From Typhlomys cinereus (Eukaryota > Chordata > Mammalia > Rodentia > Platacanthomyidae): a stretch of DNA of 64,000 nucleotides. Below the pieces are notes generated by a model that was not told the DNA's origin, made no database searches, and worked only from the letters and a program-made list of their open reading frames with translations. The stretch lies in the NCBI GenBank assembly GCA_023101885.1, contig JALPQD010000206.1, forward strand, positions 62,001-126,000, read 5' to 3'. Positions 60,966-64,000 of the stretch are shown piece by piece; the stretch's first letter is position 1; each line of letters begins with the position of its first letter. Position numbers and translations under genes: made by a program.

Positions 60966-63010
60966 ACCACGGACAAATTCGCGAACCACCATGGACGCCT
61001 CCACCTCCTTCTGCCCCCGGGATTCACAGGCTCCGCCCTACCAGGACCAGAAGCGCAAGCCGACCCCGCTTCCGCCCGGCGTCTATACGTGGGATCTGGG
61101 ATCCGAACTCAGAAGATTCCGCCTGCAAGGCGGAGGCTTAACCCCTGAGCCACCTCTCCAGCCCCGTAAGTGGCAGACTTGTGATTGAAACTGATTTATT
61201 GTAAAAATTACACTCCAAACACAGATTTAAATACTAGTTATACTCTGAAGTGAAAAGGTAATCGAGAGAAGGAAGAGCTGCCAACAGAAAGAAGCTAAAA
61301 TTAGAAATGTCAATGCACCTCATGGTCATCCGACATAGAATGGGGAAAACTAAAACTAACAATGGAAATCAACTTGATAAACTTTTTCTGAGTCTAAAAG
61401 AAAATGATAAAAACACTGAAATATTTATAATATAATAGAACATATATAAAGGTTACAAAGATGACTGGGCAGTCAAAGCACTTGCCACACAAGCAAGATG
61501 ACCAAAGCCTGGGTCCCCAGATCCCATGCAAAGCTCCAGTGGGATGGTGGCCTACCTGTAGTTCTAGCTTTGGAAGGTAGAGACTGAGCATCCTCAGAGA
61601 AAGCCGACTAGTCAGGTTAGCACTATTGGAGAGCTCTGGGCTTGATTAAAAGAATAGGTGGAAGAACAATCCAGGAAGATTTCCACTATCAATCTTGGAC
61701 CTCCACATGTCAACATACAGACATGTTGTACCCACACATGTGAAAACATGTGTACATACATGTATACCTTCCACGTACATACATATGAAAATGTAAAAAA
61801 TATGTAATAAACAATGACCTTATGAACAAGCCACTGAAAGAAGCAGAAAGAATAATTGAATAGAGAGAAAAAAACAAAAATTTTGCTATTTGAAAAGCTC
61901 ATTCCCCAAAGATCAGAGTTGTAGTTAAAATACAGAATCAGTTAAAAGAAAGTCTGTCAATTACAATGTTACATTAAAAAAAAATCTAAAACAAGGCAAA
62001 GGAACAAAATTTAGAGCGGTCTGCAAGTTCTCTGAAAATGCAGGTGTGAGACAACATACTGTACTAGAGTAAGTTCATCCCCAAGTTTAAAACCTACATG
62101 AACGATAAAGAGAGATAATCTTTATAGATAATAACTTGGAAGACATAAAATCCATAAGGGGCTGGGGAAAGAGCTTAGTGGTTAAAGCTTTTGCCTCACA
62201 GGCAAAAGGATCTGAGTTCAGATCCCCAGATCTCATATCAAAACACTTGGTCAATATGGCTGTGGCCTGCAATTTGGGTTCTAGAAGGCGGATCCTGGGA
62301 ATCCCTAGAGCAAAGTAATAAGGAGGAAGAGAAAGCAATCCAGGATGATTCCTGATGTCCTCCTTGGACTTCCACAGGCACACTCACTCAATTACATTTA
62401 TGTACATACATTGGCACATAACCTTAGCCCATCCACATGCAATAACCCCCCACACACATACCCCATACATATATACATGAAGAAAAAGAAAATTAAACAG
62501 ATAGTACAGAATCACACACTACTTCACTAACTGTGGAAGTTGAAATATACTGGATACCATCCAAAGCATGGGTAAAGACTGTCAGAGAAAAATGCAATCT
62601 ATATATAGAAAAGATTGAGAAAATGAAATATGAAAACATAAATTTCAGGAAACTATTTGGCAGATGACAACAGTAAATGCAAATATACAACTTAGGATTA
62701 TAAATGGAGGGGAGAGTTTCATATTAAGCTTAAAATTTTAACAAAATAATTACATTCATATACACAGACAAGACGGACAGGCATAGAAACAATGGGTAGA
62801 TTTCAAAAATGATGAAATGAGGAGAGGTGATCATACTCAAATTCTCAAGAAAAAAAAAACATACTATATGGAATTAGTTGGGTACCATGAACACAAAGAA
62901 CAATAACAAAAATAGCTTACCAAGTGAGCCCAATATGATCAGAATTGTTAAGATCCACACAAGCACTCTTGATATATACCTGATTATCACCATTAAAATC
63001 ATGGACAGAA
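32942..63010 (-). CDS. SLC44A1: SLC44A1 (choline transporter-like protein 1), 3' ten coding exons
   Basis: SLC44A1 is a multi-pass plasma-membrane and mitochondrial carrier that takes up choline (and ethanolamine) for phospholipid synthesis. Ten exons on the minus strand join in one open frame: 63010-62921, 58949-58810, 57679-57493, 56525-56360, 55643-55487, 54448-54365, 44389-44252, 38424-38188, 35494-35414 and 32965-32942. They total 1304 coding bases: two bases finishing a split codon, then 433 codons and a TGA. Every junction is GT/AG and every phase fits. The product matches the remembered mammalian CTL1 protein with only scattered substitutions and no indel, so the full protein should be close to the 657 residues of the long human isoform. 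The first part (N-terminus, TM1 and the large extracellular loop) lies beyond the window. No frameshift or premature stop is seen, so this is a functional gene. Confidence 0.97.
33284..33453 (-). mobile_element. Long tRNA-related SINE, truncated, with (TG)n
   Basis: TG run 33284-33321, then GGATCCAAACTCAGGTCCTT and CCCTAAGCCATCTCTCCAGG. CTAAAATC flanks both sides. Confidence 0.82.
33455..34640. other. SLC44A1 intron (I to J), no feature recognised
   Basis: A/T-rich intronic sequence. The alternative LKKR-type terminal exon known from other mammals was looked for here and not found. Confidence 0.5.
34650..34800. repeat. Degenerate (CTAT)n tract
   Basis: Many imperfect TCTATCTA units. Confidence 0.85.
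35038..35060. repeat. (AAT)n microsatellite
   Basis: About eight AAT units. Confidence 0.9.
35341..35366. repeat. (GA)n microsatellite
   Basis: About 13 GA units, 48 bp inside the intron past the exon I donor. Confidence 0.95.
35414..35494 (-). CDS. SLC44A1: SLC44A1 exon I: cytoplasmic tail EFVENSRK...ELKPM
   Basis: This 81 bp (27-codon) in-phase exon reads [20 protein letters not shown] and then ARELKPM. It forms the hydrophilic C-terminal tail. The acceptor is CGTATTTTGCAG and the donor is ATG|GTAGGTGGC. In human, two C-termini follow the shared ELKPM (an ASGASSA end and an LKKR end, from memory), so this donor should be the alternative-splice branch point. Reading through the donor gives VGGLRRG and a Leu-Ser run coded by the GA microsatellite at 35341-35366, which is not expected to be made. 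Confidence 0.95.
35843..35980 (-). mobile_element. B1 SINE
   Basis: CAGTCTTGTTATGTAGCCCT, GGTGGCCCAGGCTGACAATG and TCTCCTAAGTGCTGGGGTGA in reverse orientation. Confidence 0.85.
36833..37192 (-). mobile_element. B4-like SINE with (TG)n
   Basis: TG run, TGCCTGTGGAGGCCCAAGG, then CATTGAGCCATCTCTCTAGC at the right end. Confidence 0.65.
37770..38120 (-). mobile_element. Long tRNA-related SINE with ATTT and TG tails
   Basis: An (ATTT)n run, about 25 TG units, CCCAGGCTCCGCCCACTAGG and CTTGAGCCATCTTTCTAGCC. AAGATTTTT flanks it. It lies within 70 bp of exon H. Confidence 0.85.
38188..38424 (-). CDS. SLC44A1: SLC44A1 exon H: last membrane helices and [17 protein letters not shown] motif
   Basis: This 237 bp (79-codon) in-phase exon reads [20 protein letters not shown], then [20 protein letters not shown], then [20 protein letters not shown], and ends with [18 protein letters not shown]. 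It encodes the final two membrane helices and the start of the cytoplasmic tail. The S-(I/V)-Y-x-M-x-V-D-x-(L/I)-F-LCF motif is diagnostic of SLC44 proteins. The acceptor is CTCTCTGCTGCAG and the donor is ATG|GTAAGTATTTC. Confidence 0.97.
39187..39470 (-). mobile_element. Long tRNA-related SINE
   Basis: TG run, GAGGGCACTGTGTGTGCCTG and CCCGAGCCATCTCCCCAGCC; AACACTTT repeats flank it. Confidence 0.82.
39488..39836 (-). mobile_element. B4-like SINE
   Basis: TG run, GCAGAGGCCAGAGACTGACA, CAGTGCTGGGGTTACAGACA and CCTGAACCATCTCCCCAGAC. Confidence 0.7.
39865..39994 (+). mobile_element. MIR 3' fragment
   Basis: CAATAATCCTATGGCTACTT, CCATTTTCACATTGAGAAAC and CCAGGGTCACTGAGTAAAG fit MIR. A young SINE sits at its end. 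Confidence 0.65.
40005..40291 (+). mobile_element. Young long tRNA-related SINE, near-complete
   Basis: GGGGCTGGAGAGGTGGCTCA, GCCTCTGCCTTGCAGGCGG, TGAGTTCGGATCCTAGACCC and a CpG-rich body, then a CA run and AATAATAATAATAAAA. ACAGCCGATC flanks both sides. It retains many CpGs, so it is a recent insertion and a good family reference. Confidence 0.92.
41022..41130 (+). mobile_element. ID SINE
   Basis: AAGCCCTGGGTTTAATCCCC then AGCACTATAAAGCAAACAAG is the ID 3' half with an A-rich tail. Confidence 0.85.
41486..41704. repeat. (TTCC)n/(CCT)n polypyrimidine tract
   Basis: About 219 bases with only one A (41526) and one G (about 41670) on the plus strand. Confidence 0.95.
41705..42777. other. SLC44A1 intron (G to H), no feature recognised
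   Basis: A T-run near 42522-42540 is the only notable element. Confidence 0.5.
42778..42832. repeat. (CT)n microsatellite
   Basis: About 27 CT units. Confidence 0.95.
43688..43870 (+). mobile_element. MIR element
   Basis: GTGTCAAACACTGTCCTACA, TATTATTATCCCAACTATAC and GACAGAGTCAAGGTTTTATC follow the MIR order. Confidence 0.6.
43903..43982 (-). mobile_element. ID-type SINE fragment
   Basis: CAAATGTTCTACTGAGATGC in reverse orientation. Confidence 0.5.
44252..44389 (-). CDS. SLC44A1: SLC44A1 exon [21 protein letters not shown] segment
   Basis: This 138 bp (46-codon) in-phase exon reads [20 protein letters not shown], then [19 protein letters not shown] and FMLFLGK. The NAY-A-I-x-G/S-x-x-FC-SA-x-A pattern is one of the best conserved family signatures. 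The acceptor is GCTTCTGTCCAG and the donor is AAG|GTAAGGCTTG. It lies about 10 kb from exon F, across the longest intron in the window. Confidence 0.96.
44641..44662. repeat. (AC)n microsatellite
   Basis: Eleven AC units. Confidence 0.9.
44663..45547. other. SLC44A1 intron (F to G), no feature recognised
   Basis: No recognisable repeat or exon. Confidence 0.5.
45700..45862 (+). mobile_element. LINE-1 3' UTR fragment
   Basis: GAGTGGCCCACTGAGCCTCA with TGGGATTGCCCCTGATG and AGATTATAAGATCCTAAAGG matches the rodent L1 3' UTR style seen near 836 and 8010. Confidence 0.5.
46009..46060 (+). repeat. 52 bp tandem duplication, unit 1
   Basis: Begins ACATCCGCTAAACAACTAAT and repeats immediately at 46061 with two visible differences. 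Confidence 0.92.
46061..46112 (+). repeat. 52 bp tandem duplication, unit 2
   Basis: Begins ACATCCACTAAACAACTAAT and ends TTATTTATTTATTGAG. Confidence 0.92.
46113..46246 (-). mobile_element. B1 SINE
   Basis: GTTAAGGCTGGCCTTGAACT and CATGCTGGAATAACAGACAT in reverse orientation. Confidence 0.82.
46396..46446 (-). mobile_element. ID SINE fragment
   Basis: CACTGACCCACATCCCCAGC in reverse orientation. Confidence 0.6.
46640..46775 (-). mobile_element. Degenerate B1 SINE
   Basis: GCTCAGGCTAGACTTGTATT and CCAGTCTCCTGAGTGCTAGA. Confidence 0.6.
47291..47358 (+). pseudogene. RNU4: 3'-truncated U4 snRNA retropseudogene
   Basis: This matches the first 68 or so bases of U4 spliceosomal RNA: AGCTTTGCACAGTGGCAGTA, then TTGTAGCCAATGAGGTTTAT, then the ATTATTGCTAATTGAAAA region that pairs with U6. 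The differences I see from normal U4 are all at CpG sites (GCGC to GCAC, ATCG to ATTG, CCGA to CCAA, GCGCG to GCACG), i.e. methylation decay. The copy stops before the 3' stem-loop and Sm site. A perfect 14 bp direct repeat (CTTTTGGATCTCCT) lies at 47277-47290 and 47359-47372. No snRNA promoter elements are expected, and function is unlikely. It lies in the intron between exons F and G, antisense to SLC44A1. Confidence 0.93.
47373..48254. other. SLC44A1 intron (F to G), no feature recognised
   Basis: No gene or clear repeat seen. Confidence 0.5.
48255..48660 (-). mobile_element. B4-like SINE with (GA)n at 48342-48387
   Basis: TG-rich left end, a long GA run, TGGGACTGGAATTACAAGAT and AACTGCCACCTGCCCAGCC. 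Confidence 0.6.
48761..48826 (+). mobile_element. ID SINE
   Basis: TCTGGGATGTAGCTCTGCGG and CTTGCTTAGCACAGAGCCCT then CCATCCCCAAAGCC. Confidence 0.8.
48840..50520. other. SLC44A1 intron (F to G), no gene recognised
   Basis: A possible very degraded MIR lies near 50180-50290 (too weak to call). Otherwise unremarkable. Confidence 0.45.
50521..50870 (+). mobile_element. LTR-like (MaLR-type) repeat
   Basis: TGTTGTGGTTTGAATGCAAA, GGTGGAGTCTCACTGG, AAGCCAAAATAATAAACCC, ending GACTGGAAACTAAGACCA. Its order resembles mammalian MaLR LTRs. No coding part. Confidence 0.6.
51300..51610 (+). mobile_element. Second LTR-like repeat, related 3' half
   Basis: AACTGTGAGCCAAAATAACC then a TTCCATTCCATAAGC stretch is analogous to 50765-50800. 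The left boundary is unclear. Confidence 0.45.
51755..51870 (+). mobile_element. MIR fragment
   Basis: GTGCACCAGGTACTTTCCTA and CTGGGAGAACAAACAAAACC match the MIR core. Confidence 0.6.
51871..53225. other. SLC44A1 intron (F to G), no feature recognised
   Basis: Unremarkable sequence. Confidence 0.5.
53226..54175. repeat. CA-rich minisatellite (CACA/CATA/CCACA), ~950 bp
   Basis: An almost G-free plus strand built of ACCACACC, CATACATACC and ACCATAAACACATAC units. Units such as ATACCATAAACACATACAT recur at about 56 bp near 53506 and 53562. Long open frames across it are repeat artefacts (Cys/Val/Gly on one strand, His/Thr on the other). Confidence 0.95.
54365..54448 (-). CDS. SLC44A1: SLC44A1 exon F: cysteine-rich segment
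   Basis: This 84 bp (28-codon) in-phase exon reads [20 protein letters not shown] and then KCLNYLNQ. Seven cysteines in 28 residues form a cytoplasmic cysteine cluster conserved in CTL1. Flanking sites are CCTTTTTCCAG and CAG|GTAAAATG. The CA-rich minisatellite ends only about 190 bp past the donor, inside the following intron. Confidence 0.95.
54974..55008. repeat. (TG)n microsatellite
   Basis: About 17 TG units. Confidence 0.95.
55487..55643 (-). CDS. SLC44A1: SLC44A1 exon [21 protein letters not shown] segment
   Basis: This 157 bp exon finishes the Arg codon and reads [20 protein letters not shown], then [19 protein letters not shown] and [13 protein letters not shown], ending in phase 0. 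The RYHLG...GS(F/L) signature is conserved across the CTL family. The acceptor is TTTTTAAAATAG, where the second of two adjacent AGs is excluded because it would break the frame. The donor is AAG|GTAAGGGG. Confidence 0.95.
56360..56525 (-). CDS. SLC44A1: SLC44A1 exon [21 protein letters not shown] segment
   Basis: This 166 bp exon begins by completing Gly, then reads [19 protein letters not shown] (a loop) and [20 protein letters not shown] (a membrane helix), then [15 protein letters not shown] and two bases of an Arg codon. The [12 protein letters not shown] and QQMTVAG motifs are hallmarks of the choline transporter-like family (Pfam Choline_transpo). The acceptor is ATTTCCCAG and the donor is GTGAGATTTG. 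Confidence 0.95.
57330..57415 (-). mobile_element. ID-type SINE fragment
   Basis: CATGCTAAGCAAGCATTCTC and CACAGAGCTGTATCCTGAAC in reverse orientation. Confidence 0.5.
57493..57679 (-). CDS. SLC44A1: SLC44A1 exon [21 protein letters not shown] segment
   Basis: This 187 bp exon starts in phase 0 with [20 protein letters not shown]. It continues through [20 protein letters not shown] and a very hydrophobic stretch ([19 protein letters not shown]), and ends after GTT plus the first base of a Gly codon. It supplies parts of three membrane segments and the basic RKR turn. The acceptor is CTCTCCATTCAG and the donor is GTAAGAAG. Protein-level conservation with human CTL1 is nearly complete. Confidence 0.95.
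58255..58512 (-). mobile_element. Long tRNA-related SINE
   Basis: CCTGGACTGTTCTACCTCC, GGATCTGAACCAAGGTCC and CCGCTGAGCCATCTCCCCAG. Confidence 0.82.
58810..58949 (-). CDS. SLC44A1: SLC44A1 exon [17 protein letters not shown] loop
   Basis: This 140 bp exon completes the split Gly codon and reads [20 protein letters not shown], then a charged cytoplasmic stretch ([15 protein letters not shown]) and a helix start ([10 protein letters not shown]), ending in phase 0. The acceptor is TATCTCCAG and the donor is GTGAGTATG. Against human CTL1 as I remember it there are only a few substitutions (for example A/I for T/T after KE). The reading frame runs past the donor into the intron for about 35 codons, which is chance. 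Confidence 0.95.
59229..59252. repeat. (GA)n microsatellite
   Basis: Short GA run with an AAA break. Confidence 0.85.
59731..59800. repeat. Degenerate (GA)n tract
   Basis: Purine-rich GAGAGA units with scattered T and C. Confidence 0.85.
60306..60553 (-). mobile_element. Young long tRNA-related SINE
   Basis: TTATCTTTTATTCAATTGTG, TG run, CCGGGATTCACAGGCTCCAC and CTGAGCTACCTCTCCAGCCC. GAGAAAATCTATTTT and AAGAGAATCTATTTT flank it. Confidence 0.87.
60660..60828 (+). mobile_element. MIR, left part, interrupted by a SINE
   Basis: TACACTGGTATTAATTGTAT, TTTTACACATTATAAAACTG and TAAGTGGCAGACTT follow the MIR 3' half. It resumes after 61166. Confidence 0.6.
60829..61166 (-). mobile_element. Young long tRNA-related SINE with long (TG)n, inside a MIR
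   Basis: Poly(T), ATTATTATTATTTATTCAAC, about 31 TG units (60901-60962), a CpG-rich body with GACCAGAAGCGCAAGCCG, and the end CCACCTCTCCAGCCCC. A perfect 15 bp duplication GTAAGTGGCAGACTT flanks it. Confidence 0.92.
61463..61770 (+). mobile_element. Old tRNA-related SINE
   Basis: GACTGGGCAGTCAAAGCACT, GGGTCCCCAGATCCCATGC and CAATCCAGGAAGATTTCC match the family with heavy drift. Confidence 0.65.
62159..62475 (+). mobile_element. Long tRNA-related SINE, older copy
   Basis: GGGGCTGGGGAAAGAGCTTA, GGATCTGAGTTCAGATCCCC and GCAATCCAGGATGATTCCTG. Confidence 0.82.
62921..63010 (-). CDS. SLC44A1: SLC44A1 exon [19 protein letters not shown] segment
   Basis: This 90 bp exon begins with two bases of a split Val codon and then reads [18 protein letters not shown] followed by [11 protein letters not shown]. 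It ends on the first base of a Gly codon. It carries the end of one membrane helix, a short basic loop (RYISR) and the start of the next helix. The acceptor is a pyrimidine-rich tract ending in TTGCAG; the donor is GTAAGCT. It is the most upstream exon in the window, and 990 bp of intron follow it to the window edge. Confidence 0.94.
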
Positions 63011-64000
63011 CTGCAAGAAAGATAAACAGAGAAATGGAGAATATTATTTGAAAACATAGCAGAATATAAAGAGAAAACCTTTCAATTATTATTTTTTTCC
63101 CAAATAAAATAATTTGATGCTATCGACTAGTTCATGACCACAATTTGGTTAAGAAACAAAAAGAGCTGCTATGCAGTTTGGTTTTGCTACGTGGACCACT
63201 TAAATAGCATCTCTTGAAATCAAAAGCATTTCACTGTGTGGTTTATAAGAATACATGCAAATGCACATGGTGACTGAAAACCGGGTAAGACTGGATGCAT
63301 TCACCACCAAGAAGACAACAGACATGCAGACGTACATGCCGGCACAAGAGGGGAAAGAATGAAAAGTCACATTGGTGACAAAGACATCATTGCGTGCAGA
63401 CAGATATGGACTGGTGCTATACTGCTTCGGGAAATCTGCTCTGTTTAGGACCAGCTCCTTCAATGGTCATTCAACAAATAAGCTGGCATATTGACATTAG
63501 CTAATATTTTTATATTTAGCTTTGGTCAAGGGAGGATCCGACATGATGTGAGATAATATTCTTACTGAAGCCAAAACCTCTAACTTCTTTTCTCAACTGA
63601 CAGCAAAGTCCATCTTCAAAAATGAGCAAAGATTATTTTCAGTTACTTAGTCAACTTCCTTACTTATAACAAACTTAATCCCAAGGTGCAATTAAAATCA
63701 TGACCAAAATTTTCAAAAATTTGTACACTGTTGAGTACAAAATATATTTCCAAAGCAATATTTTATAAATCTTTAATAGTCTAATAATGGCTCATTTTTC
63801 AAATGTTGAACAAAGGTATCTTGGGTTTAAAGTACATTCAAGATTTAAAAGAGATCCATTTTAATAAAAGTGGATTCAAACAAAACCTTATTATTGCTAT
63901 GATTCTTAAGGTTTGGATATTACTTTTGGTCAGAGCATTTAACTGTTCCAGAAACTAAGTAATTTTTTACATAAAGTGAAACTAGTGGCCAAGTTTCTTC
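63011..64000. other. SLC44A1 intron upstream of exon A
   Basis: No further SLC44A1 exon is present; open frames here match nothing in CTL1. Confidence 0.7.

Overview
This is mammalian nuclear DNA, almost certainly from a rodent. The supporting evidence is copies of B1, ID, B2/B3-like and B4-like SINEs, older MIR elements, LINE-1 3' ends and many (CA)n/(TG)n microsatellites. The commonest young repeat is a long tRNA-related SINE of about 260-300 bp. It opens with a GGCTGGAGAGGTGGCTCAG-type head and ends in CA repeats plus an AATAAT tail. This is not the usual mouse/rat B2, so a non-murid rodent is likely; a jerboa or jumping-mouse relative is my guess, which the sequence alone does not prove.

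The window holds one protein-coding gene, on the minus strand: the 3' two thirds of SLC44A1 (choline transporter-like protein 1, CTL1/CD92). Ten coding exons can be placed to the base between 63010 and 32942. All have GT/AG junctions and compatible phases. Together they encode the last 433 residues plus the stop. The terminal coding exon has only 24 coding bases (ASGTSSA-stop) and opens into an inferred 7.7 kb 3' UTR running down to paired AATAAA signals near 25255-25264. The 5' exons lie beyond base 64000.

Region by region: 1-25240 is intergenic downstream DNA rich in repeats. It contains nested L1 fragments, an LTR-like element, a PDCD5 processed pseudogene at 4848-5392, and a 140 bp duplicated block at about 7.0 and 7.6-8.0 kb. 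25240-32941 is the inferred 3' UTR, in which I see no SINE. 32966-62920 is introns and exons of SLC44A1, with introns full of SINEs, microsatellites, a truncated U4 snRNA retropseudogene (47291-47358), a 220 bp polypyrimidine tract and a 950 bp CA-rich minisatellite. 63011-64000 is intron.

I found no previously undescribed gene system. The most useful results are the exact exon map, including the tiny terminal exon, and the retrotransposition record (PDCD5 and U4 copies with clear target-site duplications). The neighbouring gene expected downstream in other mammals (FSD1L) was not seen.
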